Positions 1-7,241 of a stretch of DNA of 64,000 nt are shown here, in pieces; within the stretch, counting starts at the first letter, position 1, and each line of letters opens with the position of its first letter. The position numbers were made by a program, and so were the translations under genes. Source of the stretch: UBA3941 sp002385665 (lineage in GTDB: Bacteria; Bacillota; Clostridia; Caldicoprobacterales; UBA3941); the NCBI GenBank assembly GCA_050949255.1, contig JBMNFJ010000015.1:1-64000 (forward strand), written 5' to 3'. The notes beneath the pieces are model-generated. The model was given only the letters and a program-made list of their open reading frames with translations, was not told where the DNA came from and made no database searches.

Positions 1-127
1 TTACATGACAGTCAATAATGAGATATGATTGTCATCTAGAGAAAAAGGATTTAATATATCAAACAACGTTTTACCTCAGTTAAGAAGAAATATAGCATAA
101 TAATTACAAATCTCTTTACTGACATAA
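1..127. other. No gene recognised at left edge
   Basis: AT-rich sequence with no convincing reading frame, ribosome site or terminator. The first bases could be the tail of something lying outside the window. A short inverted pair (TGACA / TGTCA near 6-35) is too weak to interpret. Confidence 0.4.
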
Positions 128-229
128 TTACCTAAATAGGACTTTTAACAAATCCCCAATTCCAAAAGTCATCTTCCTATAAACCTTATTATAGGCTGCT
201 CTCTTTGGATTTCTTTCCTAACCCATCCT
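128..229 (-). pseudogene. 3' remnant of a duplicated small basic protein gene
   Basis: Read on the minus strand, this stretch ends RAAYNKVYRKMTFGIGDLLK and then VLFR-stop. That is clearly the C-terminus of the intact small basic protein gene at 1556-1768 (RAAYNKVYRKTTFGIGDLFK, then GLFK). Upstream, the tryptophan codon TGG of the intact copy corresponds to a TAG here, and the homology then fades. The 5' half is missing and the acetyltransferase gene runs into it, so the stop of that enzyme is the TAG inside this remnant. The intact and broken copies therefore flank the acetyltransferase and VOC genes. I see this as a degraded duplication; the mechanism is not visible. Confidence 0.75.
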
Positions 230-739
230 AACTTCTTTTCTATATTCTTTTTGTAAGATCGACATTATTATAAGGGATTCGTACCGGTCTCCATTCTTAA
301 TGCATTCTCTCAATCTTCCCTCTTCTACAAATCCTGTTGATTGGTATAAATACCTGGCTCTCTCATTATAATCCTTGACATCAAGCCATAATCGATGTGC
401 ATTCAAGTTCTCAAATGTATATTTCTGTATAGCTTTTATTGAAGTTCTTCCATATCCTTTTCCCTTATCAGCTATTACTATTCTGACAAGTTCAATACTG
501 CTATTTGTATTCTTCAATCCAGCAAGGATCGCATAACCTATACGTTTCTTATCTGAAGTTTCTATTATTAAGTGCAGTTTGTCTTCGTCCAGTAAAGAAT
601 CCCTATGCTGCTTCAGGGTCCAACTCATTACAAAGTCTTTATTCTCACGGTGATTCTCGGTCTGTATCACAAAATCAAGATCTTCGATTGTTGTTTTCTT
701 AAGATGTATACCATCCAGCTTGATAATATACTTTTCCAT
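218..739 (-). CDS. GNAT family N-acetyltransferase
   Basis: Predicted acetyl-CoA-dependent N-acetyltransferase of the RimJ/RimL-like GNAT fold; the acceptor is unknown. Seen in the sequence: an N-terminal strand plus 'TTIEDLDFVIQTE', the acetyl-CoA loop region 'IVIADKGKGYGRTSIKAIQK' (R/Q-x-x-G-x-G/A type) and the typical C-terminal 'NERARYLYQSTGFVEEGRLR'. The open frame extends to 826, but I chose the ATG at 739 because GAGGAG lies just upstream and the residues before it do not look like the family. The last residues (YRKEVRMG) derive from the neighbouring gene remnant at 128-229, so the native C-terminus may have been replaced. The fold assignment is firm; the substrate cannot be inferred. 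Confidence 0.85.
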   Translation of the reverse strand: MEKYIIKLDGIHLKKTTIEDLDFVIQTENHRENKDFVMSWTLKQHRDSLLDEDKLHLIIETSDKKRIGYAILAGLKNTNSSIELVRIVIADKGKGYGRTSIKAIQKYTFENLNAHRLWLDVKDYNERARYLYQSTGFVEEGRLRECIKNGDRYESLIIMSILQKEYRKEVRMG

Positions 740-850
740 TTGTTTTACTCCTCTGTTGTATGGTAAATTTTGCGATATCGGCTTTATAAATTTCACTAAA
801 CCCTCAGTGCTCACGGCGGCTTTCAACCCTGATAAGATACTATAAGTATT

Positions 851-879
851 GGTAAAGGCGGACTACCGCCGCCTTTACC
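851..879. terminator. Perfect 11-bp hairpin between genes
   Basis: GGTAAAGGCGG (851-861) pairs perfectly with CCGCCTTTACC (869-879) around a 7-nt loop. There is no proper T-run on either side, only TTT on the plus strand, so it is a hairpin terminator candidate at best. It lies between the acetyltransferase start and the VOC gene end. Confidence 0.4.
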
Positions 880-1007
880 TTTAAGCGAGCTTACCCCAGG
901 CTGATACACTGTAGGTAGGAATGCCCTTACACACACCTATATGTGAAGAGCCTTATTAGCTGTTAAAAGCAATGATGTGTAACTGATGAAATCATAATAT
1001 GCTCCCT

Positions 1008-1486
1008 CTATTGCATAACCTGCAATTCCTGCAAGATACTTGTTACATTTTCAATTGTATAACCAGTTTTATCTGCGATCATGGGAACGGTCATTCCCTT
1101 TTTGTACATGTTCTCAATAACTACATACATATTTTCTGCAACTTCAATGATATGTTTATCATAATCATATACCTAAATACTCCCTGTCCCCAAGGCTGCT
1201 CCTCTATATCATGTACCAACTCAAAACCACTATTAACAACCTTATCTCTTAAGGTAGAAATATCATCAATTTCGAAATAGACAGATAGATTATTGGCTCC
1301 TGATACAATATTATTGTTGTTAATCAGCTCTGAAAAAAGAGATTTCTTATATAATGCTAGGCCCCCTGCAAATCCCACATTATAAATACCAAAATCGCTT
1401 TCAACCTTACATCCCAATATTTCTTCATAAAGCTTCCTTGATTTCAATACATCTTCGACAACCAAAATGACTGCTTTAAAGCCCAT
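1008..1486 (-). pseudogene. VOC (glyoxalase/bleomycin-resistance fold) protein, frameshifted
   Basis: The N-terminal 105 or so residues (KAVILVVEDVLKSRKLYEEI, ALYKKSLFSELI, NNLSVYFEIDDISTLRDKVV, QPWGQ) are a vicinal-oxygen-chelate domain of the kind annotated as glyoxalase/bleomycin resistance protein. Near 1165 the frame is lost. Reading on in the next frame gives YDYDKHIIEVAENMYVVIEN, then a helix-rich tail MTVPMIADKTGYTIENVTSI, ending at a TAG at 1008-1010. That tail is what the family normally has after the metal-binding Glu strand, so a single base appears to be missing (AGGTA where AGGGTA would restore VFRVYDYDKH). The uncorrected frame stops at 1121 with a nonsense tail. It is either a recent frameshift mutation or a sequence error. 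No operon partner is evident. Confidence 0.8.
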
Positions 1487-1555
1487 CGTTTTTCTCCCTT
1501 GTTTTTAATTCTTCCATAATTCAGATAGCTAATATAATAAGCACAGATTTGTTTA

Positions 1556-1768
1556 CTACTTGAATAAGCCTTTAAATAAATCCCCAATACCGAAAGTCGT
1601 CTTCCTGTAAACCTTATTATAAGCCGCTCTCTTAGGATTTCTTACCCAGCCCACTCCTTTCTTCCCATAGAGTGGATTTACTGCCCTCTTTACTTTCCTT
1701 TTTAGTCTGCCTGTTGTTCTGGCTCTGATGCTCCTCTTAAGACTTGGTTTGCGAAGTCCAATTTTCAT
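1556..1768 (-). CDS. Small lysine/arginine-rich hypothetical protein
   Basis: A 70-residue, very basic protein (KPSLKRSIRARTTGRLKRKV, NPLYGKKGVGWVRNPKRAAY, ending KTTFGIGDLFKGLFK). I recall similar short basic proteins in many Firmicutes, often near phage or mobile DNA, without known function; the composition would suit nucleic-acid binding. The longer frame begins with GTG at 1780, but ATG at 1768 has GGAG at a usable distance, while the earlier starts sit on top of it. A decayed partial copy lies at 128-229. No function is assigned. Confidence 0.65.
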   Translation of the reverse strand: MKIGLRKPSLKRSIRARTTGRLKRKVKRAVNPLYGKKGVGWVRNPKRAAYNKVYRKTTFGIGDLFKGLFK

Positions 1769-1826
1769 CACTATCATCACTCCATTTAATCATTCACAAT
1801 GGAAATAGTCGTACAAGCAGCTATTA

Positions 1827-2309
1827 TTAGTCAGACAGGGCCATGGTTCTTTTAATTTCCTCCGGAATCTGTATCCCCACAGCATAACAAAATGCAACGA
1901 TCTGCCCAATATGCATTTGCTCATGGCCTATCATTGCTGATATATGACGATGAATGTTCCACTGTTCACCAAACCAGTCAATGGTTTCACTACCATCGAA
2001 GGTCTCAAGGTATTCTACCAAATAGGTATCCAAAGTATCCATCCTGGAAAGTAGAGACAGTTTGGAAGTATCAGATATGGAATCATATTCAAACTGCATC
2101 TTCCTTGTATTCAAAGCATTAACATAGCAGGACTGTATTTGTATAAGTTCTACACATTGTTTTCTAAGAGAATTAAGGTTTTTTCTTGGAAACGGTTTAT
2201 CAAGATCAGCTTCACTTAACTCGTTAATGAATCCCTTAATAATATTTCTACCATACTGCCAGTCGTATAATTGACCTTTTAATGAATCAATCACTATAGA
2301 TTCCTCCAT
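1827..2309 (-). CDS. DinB-fold family protein
   Basis: A 160-residue helical protein matching the DinB/YfiT-like four-helix-bundle superfamily (putative metal-dependent hydrolase or thiol transferase fold; not the DinB polymerase). Visible features are an N-terminal helix 'LYDWQYGRNIIKGFINELSE' and the C-terminal signature 'HRHISAMIGHEQMHIGQIV', whose spaced histidines would supply the metal site. Members are often stress- or resistance-associated, but biochemical roles vary widely. The gene is monocistronic here, with a start ATG at 2309. The reaction and substrate are unknown. Confidence 0.75.
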   Translation of the reverse strand: MEESIVIDSLKGQLYDWQYGRNIIKGFINELSEADLDKPFPRKNLNSLRKQCVELIQIQSCYVNALNTRKMQFEYDSISDTSKLSLLSRMDTLDTYLVEYLETFDGSETIDWFGEQWNIHRHISAMIGHEQMHIGQIVAFCYAVGIQIPEEIKRTMALSD

Positions 2310-2447
2310 AACATACTTAGAATATTCATGTCATATAACAAGCTGCGGGTTTACGAAGCCAGTGAGACCCAGGGCTTGTGTTCAGCGAATGGATTGAATG
2401 AACCATTTTTACATACAATTGCCGTGACTAACTGGAATATTTGGCAT

Positions 2448-3035
2448 TTAATCAGTATTTTTGTTGATCTTTTTAGCTATGTAAAGTGAGTAGTCAAAAA
2501 TTGTTCCGACATATCCACCATTGTTATCTATTTCATATACTATCTCTTCTTCCATATCCCGGATTGCACTTTCTTCCATACCATCAAGTATTGAAGCAAA
2601 GGCGGGGACTGATTTTTGAGCTTTCAAATATTGCTCTGAGTTATTCATAACTTCAGTCCTGTATTGGAATATATTCAGAATTTTAAATAATCCTGAATCC
2701 TCTATTTCGGCTTTCCTATCCTCTTTCTTAAACACTCCCGAGTGTGCAGCCCTTTCCGGTTTATTATCGCTGGATTGTCTATTTGCATACTTCCCAATTA
2801 TCCTATTAACTCTTTGGTCTATAACCTTTGCTTCTTCCGTCAGGCCTCTGGAATTATACCAGAATAATACGAGATAGCCGTCTTCTTTCAAGAGGTTGTA
2901 ACACTTCTTGTACTTAATAGTCTCATCAAGCCAATGGAAGGCTTGGGCAGATAAAATCACATCATACTTAACAATGTCTTTCAGGATCCATTCTTCAAAG
3001 GATGTTATTTCTAATGAGGTTAAGCAAATTCCTGT
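2448..3035 (-). pseudogene. 5'-truncated class I SAM-dependent methyltransferase
   Basis: The frame reads ICLTSLEITSFEEWILKDIV, then KYDVILSAQAFHWLDETIKY, then LLKEDGYLVLFWYN. This is the second half of a class I methyltransferase: the post-motif-II region, motif 'VILSAQAFHW' and the strand after it. The N-terminal part with the glycine-rich SAM-binding motif I is absent, because the sequence immediately upstream is the terminator of the neighbouring gene. The longest ATG frame starts at 2960, inside the domain. The C-terminal 110 residues are intact. It is a fragment left by a deletion or insertion junction near 3036 and is probably not functional. Confidence 0.8.
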
Positions 3036-3037
3036 CG

Positions 3038-3064
3038 TTAAAAAATGAGCCGGTTTAGGCTCAT
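3038..3064 (-). terminator. Rho-independent terminator of the 74-aa gene
   Basis: On the minus strand ATGAGCC pairs with GGCTCAT (positions 3064-3058 and 3051-3045) around a 6-nt loop, followed by six T residues. It overlaps the 3' end of the gene at 3061-3285 and abuts the truncated methyltransferase. Confidence 0.75.
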
Positions 3065-3285
3065 ATTAGGTTATCTATAACTTCTTCGGAAATCATTTTG
3101 TCAAAATCTCTATTAGATAAATAGTCCATCTTCGCTGCAATAGCATAAAACCTGGCATATATCTCCTGGACCTCTTCCACATCTCCCATATGATGATTTT
3201 CATAATATAACTGAGTCAGTTCCAACGCTACATCGTGTAAATTTCTTTGTATTGGTTTTAAGTTGACTTTAATATCCTCAGCCAT
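3061..3285 (-). CDS. Hypothetical protein, 74 aa, helical
   Basis: A small acidic, helical soluble protein (MAEDIKVNLKPIQRNLHDVA, YYENHHMGDVEEVQEIYARF, KMDYLSNRDFDKMISEEVID). I do not recognise a named family. The start at 3285 is preferred because AAGGAG lies nine bases upstream; the upstream ATG at 3294 would sit directly on the ribosome site. A good terminator follows directly. The layout (own ribosome site, own terminator) argues that it is a real monocistronic gene. Confidence 0.65.
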   Translation of the reverse strand: MAEDIKVNLKPIQRNLHDVALELTQLYYENHHMGDVEEVQEIYARFYAIAAKMDYLSNRDFDKMISEEVIDNLI

Positions 3286-3432
3286 TATTATCATCTCCTT
3301 AAGTGATTTTTACTTGTTTCCTACTTCTACACAAACCCCTAAAATCCTCCATCAATCGCTCTCCATATTTCTAATTCATAATATAAAATATAACCCTTTA
3401 TTTTCACAAGAATTTTTGCTATCATAAAAAAA

Positions 3433-3444
3433 GAACATATGTTC
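3433..3444. promoter_or_regulatory. LexA (SOS) box GAACATATGTTC
   Basis: A perfect 12-bp palindrome fitting the Gram-positive LexA/DinR consensus GAAC-N4-GTTC. It lies 18 bp upstream of the ATG at 3463, where an operator would block transcription. The flanks extend the symmetry (AAAAGAACATATGTTCTTTT). An almost identical box occurs at 21919-21932. Confidence 0.75.
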
Positions 3445-3462
3445 TTTTTGGGAGGGTTCTAT

Positions 3463-3732
3463 ATGTCCATAATAGGCAGGAGAATAGATATGATAGTTTA
3501 TACTGATGTCGAAGGCAATATGCGCCCTATGCGTTTCCGGTTGGAAACCAACGATGGGTCCAGGGTTGTTATTAATGTAAAAAGGTCCATGGTTAAAAAC
3601 ATACGGGATTTTCGCGGGGATAAAACGATAAGATATGTATGCCAGAGCATAATCAATGATACCCTTGTGAATTACGAAGTTACGTATGAAACCAGGACTA
3701 TGAGGTGGTTGCTGTATGCTTCCCATTTATAA
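3463..3732 (+). CDS. Hypothetical protein, probably SOS-regulated, 89 aa
   Basis: A small basic protein (MSIIGRRIDMIVYTDVEGNM, RFRLETNDGSRVVINVKRSM, RYVCQSIINDTLVNYEVTYE, TRTMRWLLYASHL) with alternating beta-strand character. I think similar proteins accompany Y-family polymerase or YolD-type genes in Firmicutes, but I am not certain and no polymerase is adjacent here. The start at 3463 has GGGAGG seven bases upstream; the longer frame from 3439 would start inside the LexA box. The palindromic SOS box directly upstream suggests induction by DNA damage. Function unknown. Confidence 0.7.
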   Translation: MSIIGRRIDMIVYTDVEGNMRPMRFRLETNDGSRVVINVKRSMVKNIRDFRGDKTIRYVCQSIINDTLVNYEVTYETRTMRWLLYASHL

Positions 3733-3741
3733 TCCAAAAAC

Positions 3742-3791
3742 AAAAAGACTTACCGCGGCTCCCGTCGTTGGAAGGCACGGTAAGTCTTTTG
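3742..3791. terminator. Bidirectional terminator between convergent genes
   Basis: AGACTTACCG (3746-3755) pairs with CGGTAAGTCT (3778-3787), with A5 before and T4 after the stem, so it can serve both the plus-strand gene ending at 3732 and the minus-strand antitoxin gene ending at 3813. The loop is 22 nt, longer than usual. Confidence 0.7.
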
Positions 3792-3812
3792 CATCCATAT
3801 ATGGATATTCAT

Positions 3813-4892
3813 TTAGCCCACGTTTATTTCATATTTTTTCTTTATTGATTGTAACCGGTTATATGGTACTCGCTTTTCTTTTTGCAACCTACCCAGCACT
3901 ATACAAGGATCTATTTCTATGGATTCTGCAAACTCATTAATTGCTCTTTCAGTAAATACTCCCTTAGATAAGAATTCTTTATATTTCTCAGGAGGTATTA
4001 GAGTATCCCGTGCAAATACATCTGCATCATCTTCCATTTGCTTATCTAATTTACCATTATAAATAAATGTTTTCTTAATTTTTTGCTGCAACACATGTTT
4101 GATTTCATGAAATAATGAGAACCAAAAGATGTCTGCATACTTAAATCTGTCATTCATAGCTAAAATGACTTTCTCTTTATTTATCCATTTTACTGCCCCA
4201 TGAATACCTGATGAAGGTAGATGAGGTAGTATAACAAAAGCAACACCACAGGATGAAAATATCTCAACCAGTTTAGGATAAAACTCTGACGGATGCTTTC
4301 TTGTTAGTTTTCTAATTGCAGATAATGATTCTATTAATTTTTTCTTGTTAAAGGGAGCGACTTCCATTTGCTTCCCAAAGTTAATAGCCGTTTGCAACCA
4401 CGCTTTTGAATTAACCCTGTTTTTTTCACTGGGGTTACTGATGTTATTCCTAAAGTTTACCAAAAAATCCTCTTTACTCAATACACTGAGAGAAGAAATC
4501 TGTAAAAATTTACATAAATTGCGTACTTTTTCTTCCCAGTCTTTTACATCTGGGACAACGTTTAAGCGGACAAAATACTTATAATCAATCATGCTGATAT
4601 ACTTTTTTTCCTTTTCCAGTTCCTTTTTTCTCTCGATTTCAATAAGTTTTTCATCATATTTTTTTTGCAGGTTAAGCCATAGATCTACATCAGTACCTAA
4701 CATGATAGATAACTTCATTGCTATATCATCAGATAGGGGTATTTGTCCAGATAAGAGCTTGCTTATTGTTTTGGGTGTAGTATTTAGCCGTTTAGCAAAT
4801 TCATCCTGAGTAATCTCCATGTCTTCTACTATCTCCTTTAAATAGTAGCCAGGGTGAAAAGCAATGATATCCTGATATTCTGTTTTACTCAT
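3813..4892 (-). CDS. higA: HigA-type antitoxin with C-terminal ImmA/IrrE peptidase domain
   Basis: A 359-residue two-domain protein. Residues 10-75 are a HigA/XRE helix-turn-helix (GYYLKEIVEDMEITQDEFAK, NTTPKTISKLLSGQIPLSDD). About residues 200-320 form an ImmA/IrrE-type (DUF955) zinc peptidase with the HExxH motif in 'WFSLFHEIKHVLQQ' and a downstream acidic cluster 'EDDADVFARDTLIPP'. The stop lies beside a bidirectional terminator. It overlaps the upstream HigB toxin gene by 8 nt, the normal toxin-first higBA order, so the pair is co-translated. The antitoxin would neutralise the toxin and repress the operon through the 5254-5268 palindrome. HigA proteins fused to this peptidase are a known subgroup; what the peptidase does is open. 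Confidence 0.88.
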   Translation of the reverse strand: MSKTEYQDIIAFHPGYYLKEIVEDMEITQDEFAKRLNTTPKTISKLLSGQIPLSDDIAMKLSIMLGTDVDLWLNLQKKYDEKLIEIERKKELEKEKKYISMIDYKYFVRLNVVPDVKDWEEKVRNLCKFLQISSLSVLSKEDFLVNFRNNISNPSEKNRVNSKAWLQTAINFGKQMEVAPFNKKKLIESLSAIRKLTRKHPSEFYPKLVEIFSSCGVAFVILPHLPSSGIHGAVKWINKEKVILAMNDRFKYADIFWFSLFHEIKHVLQQKIKKTFIYNGKLDKQMEDDADVFARDTLIPPEKYKEFLSKGVFTERAINEFAESIEIDPCIVLGRLQKEKRVPYNRLQSIKKKYEINVG

Positions 4893-5235
4893 AATGATTG
4901 CTCACCTCCAAAATCTGAACAATTTTAATTCTTTCAAAATGATAAAAACCCTTATCATCTTTTACTATTTCTCCATCACCACTTATTGGCTCAAGTATAA
5001 GTCGAAAACCCAATCTTCTGCCCAAATCTATTGAATAGGTTCCTTGTCGTCTTCCTCTTAACTCATGAAAATGAAAGGGGGGATAATTAGCAACATCCAT
5101 TAAGCTTATTGCATTTTCAATAAAGTTTATGGCACTCATCAATTTTTCAGCTACCAGATCGCCTAACTCCCTCTTTGCAATTTTGTAATCAGTACATAGC
5201 TTCATAACCCTTCTGCTTTTGTAACAAATCTCCAT
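4885..5235 (-). CDS. higB: HigB-type toxin (RelE/ParE superfamily mRNA interferase)
   Basis: A 116-residue protein of the RelE-fold killer family. It has the HigB-like start 'MEICYKSRRVMKLCTDYKIA', the core 'PPFHFHELRGRRQGTYSIDL' and the strand 'GRRLGFRLILEP', with basic residues where the family places its RNA-cleaving side chains. By family, the toxin cuts ribosome-bound mRNA. ATG 5235 (GGGAGA upstream) is preferred over an internal ATG at 5205 because the first residues fit the family. It is followed by the overlapping antitoxin gene. The assignment depends on both the sequence and the pairing. Confidence 0.88.
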   Translation of the reverse strand: MEICYKSRRVMKLCTDYKIAKRELGDLVAEKLMSAINFIENAISLMDVANYPPFHFHELRGRRQGTYSIDLGRRLGFRLILEPISGDGEIVKDDKGFYHFERIKIVQILEVSNHYE

Positions 5236-5253
5236 TGCTCTCCCATTTTTTTC

Positions 5254-5268
5254 TTACCTTTTAGGTAA
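5254..5268. promoter_or_regulatory. Palindromic operator upstream of higBA
   Basis: TTACCT-TTT-AGGTAA is a perfect 6+3+6 palindrome about 20 bp upstream of the higB start. This is the place and size expected for autorepression by the HigA helix-turn-helix. That HigA binds it is inference. Confidence 0.6.
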
Positions 5269-5416
5269 TATTATTTTCACCCTAGTTTAACATACCTATT
5301 CAAAAAACGCAATATTAAATTCTTACAAAAACACTCTGAGGCTCTGCTACCTGGCACCGTTCTTTATCAATTTCCTCTGCCTAATCCTCTAAGGTTTTGT
5401 AAAAGTATTTATTATC

Positions 5417-5827
5417 TCACCCTTTTCCCGCAAAAGGAATGGTGTTAGTAAGCATCCGGTTCTTCTTTTCTATAAATTCGGGTTTTGGTGAATACTCGCA
5501 CTCTATCAACAGCGGTATGCTAGCGGGCCATTTCATGCCTTTTGGGCAGTTGCACCTTGCTACATAGCGGTATAGGTGTCCATCCTTCTGGACCGGATAT
5601 TCCACGATACCCTTGTCCAGACAAATATAGCAGGTTGTTTTCCTATTGGTGCTCTTTTTCGCCCTTGCCCTGTAAAATACCCATGTACCACATTCATTAC
5701 AGGCTTTCTTATACTCATTTCTATAAAACCTGATAATGGCTCCGCATACCCTGCATTTTTCCTCATCATAGTTTTTGTTTAAATTTGTGTAAACTAAATC
5801 GGGCATACACTCCCCAATATGCTTCAT
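5417..5827 (-). CDS. Phage-like zinc-ribbon protein
   Basis: A 136-residue protein with four cysteine pairs: CRVCGAII near residue 25, CNECGTWV near 42, CYICLDKG near 68 and CNCPKGMKW near 93, arranged like zinc ribbons. Proteins of this type sit next to DnaD-like replication genes in phages and integrative elements. Its start ATG overlaps the stop of the upstream DnaD-like gene (ATGA, 5824-5827), so the two are translationally coupled. The exact function is unknown; a nucleic-acid accessory role is the obvious guess. Confidence 0.6.
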   Translation of the reverse strand: MKHIGECMPDLVYTNLNKNYDEEKCRVCGAIIRFYRNEYKKACNECGTWVFYRARAKKSTNRKTTCYICLDKGIVEYPVQKDGHLYRYVARCNCPKGMKWPASIPLLIECEYSPKPEFIEKKNRMLTNTIPFAGKG

Positions 5828-6798
5828 AACACCAGCTCCTTCCTCTTCACCAACAGGTTAATGGCGCTCTTCGTAAGCTCTTGAGGGTAGCCAAGAGAGC
5901 GGATGTATGAAAGCACATCGGAGCCTTTGTAATACCTTATAGCCTCCCTGATATAGTCAGCGGCAGCATTTATTTCAGCACTGGTGTAAACCCGCTTTTT
6001 CGGCTTTTTAGGCTCATTTTCATTGCCATCTCTGGCCCTTTTATTCTCCCGCTGGGCTTCATGAATCCTTAATGCATCCATTGTCCTAATGCCCTTATCC
6101 AGCCATGAAATCATTATCTTCTCAGCATATCTGATGCTTCTGGCATTGTTTCTAACGGCAATCTTAAAAGCCTCCACTATCAGCTCATCGGGAAGGTCTT
6201 TCTGGTACTGTGAGATCAGATCCGAAATGTCAGGAAGCATAGGCCCTATATTCTTTGAATAGAAAATATAAGGATTATGAAGGTCCTCGTCTTCGTTTTG
6301 TTTAGTTTTGTTTAGTTTATTAATGTTCCCCTCACTGCTTACATCTCTATTCCCCTGACTGCTTACCTCACTACTTTCCCCGGGTAAACAGTTATGTCCA
6401 CTACTGTCATCTTTACTTTCCTCAGGTAAACATTCAGCTACACTATTGTCCTCATTACCGACCTTTATATTGCCCTCTATACTTTCCTCCGGTCGGTCAA
6501 GAAGACCCATCAAATCAAATTCCAGGATATATGTACCGCACTTTCTCCTGCTATCAGGGCTGATATATTTGATATACCCCAGCTCGGTCAGCCTGTTTCT
6601 AACCCGAATTAGTGTCTTTTCACTGCCAAACCCTGCTCTGTAAAGCAGTTCAGTATTGGTCATATTAAATTTGTTTCTCCATTGAAGTTCGTTGGACTTC
6701 TGCCAAAGAGCCATCAATAAGCAGAAACCGGATTGTCCGGTCTCTTCCATTCCACCAATAGTATTAAACTGTTTTAATAAAGAATATAGATCCGCCAC
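5824..6798 (-). CDS. DnaD-domain replication protein (phage replisome organizer type)
   Basis: The N-terminal winged-helix region (about residues 1-110: SLLKQFNTIGGMEETGQSGF, YRAGFGSEKTLIRVRNRLTE, LGYIKYISPDSRRKCGTYIL) resembles phage replisome organizers. A low-complexity acidic linker follows, then a DnaD-like domain (NPYIFYSKNIGPMLPDISDL, LIVEAFKIAVRNNARSIRYA, KIMISWLDKGI) and a basic C-terminus. By family it loads helicase at an element's own origin. GTG at 6798 (VADLYSLLKQ) has AGAGAG upstream and the right family N-terminus; an open frame with ATG extends to 6840. No integrase, terminase or capsid genes accompany it, so it and its coupled partner look like a prophage or integrative-element remnant. 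Confidence 0.75.
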   Translation of the reverse strand: MADLYSLLKQFNTIGGMEETGQSGFCLLMALWQKSNELQWRNKFNMTNTELLYRAGFGSEKTLIRVRNRLTELGYIKYISPDSRRKCGTYILEFDLMGLLDRPEESIEGNIKVGNEDNSVAECLPEESKDDSSGHNCLPGESSEVSSQGNRDVSSEGNINKLNKTKQNEDEDLHNPYIFYSKNIGPMLPDISDLISQYQKDLPDELIVEAFKIAVRNNARSIRYAEKIMISWLDKGIRTMDALRIHEAQRENKRARDGNENEPKKPKKRVYTSAEINAAADYIREAIRYYKGSDVLSYIRSLGYPQELTKSAINLLVKRKELVL

Positions 6799-6840
6799 TT
6801 TAATCACTCTCTTTCGTAGGTATTGGTACAAAAATTGCAA

Positions 6841-7200
6841 TAGAATAATATGCGCTCTCCCGGTCCAGGTATTATCCTTACCCTGGTCAACTGTTCCCGG
6901 GTTTAGTTTAGATTTGAAAGCAATAATCTCGATAATGTGCTAATACAGTGATGGTGATTATCTACTTTCTATTGTCTCTAGGCCAGTATATTTGGCTTCT
7001 ATTTAATAGATTGGCGGATCATGTGTAAATGGATATGTTAGGTTTCAAAAAAGAAGGCTAAGAGATATTCTTAATAGGTCAAACATTTATACACCTTGCA
7101 TGGATTTAATTATAGGACATAATACATTTGTTAGATTCAAAATAAATTTTTGGAGTTGTAGATAAGATTAGACGTTTGAGAAAGCTAGGTTTACTGGTTT
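6841..7200. other. Non-coding stretch between phage remnant and flagellins
   Basis: About 360 bp without a credible gene. It would contain the promoter of the DnaD-like gene; an overlapping TTGACC is visible near 6890 on the minus strand but I see no well-spaced -10. The rest is AT-rich with stops in all frames. No att-like repeats could be recognised by eye. Confidence 0.4.
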
Positions 7201-7233
7201 AAAAAAGGCCGGGAAATCCCGACCTTTTTTAAA
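7197..7233. terminator. Strong bidirectional terminator after flagellin 1
   Basis: AAAAAAGG-C-CGGGA, loop AA, TCCCG-A-CCTTTTTT (7201-7230). It ends the minus-strand flagellin transcript twelve bases after the stop codon and would also stop plus-strand transcripts. Confidence 0.85.
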
Positions 7234-7241
7234 TAGATTAA

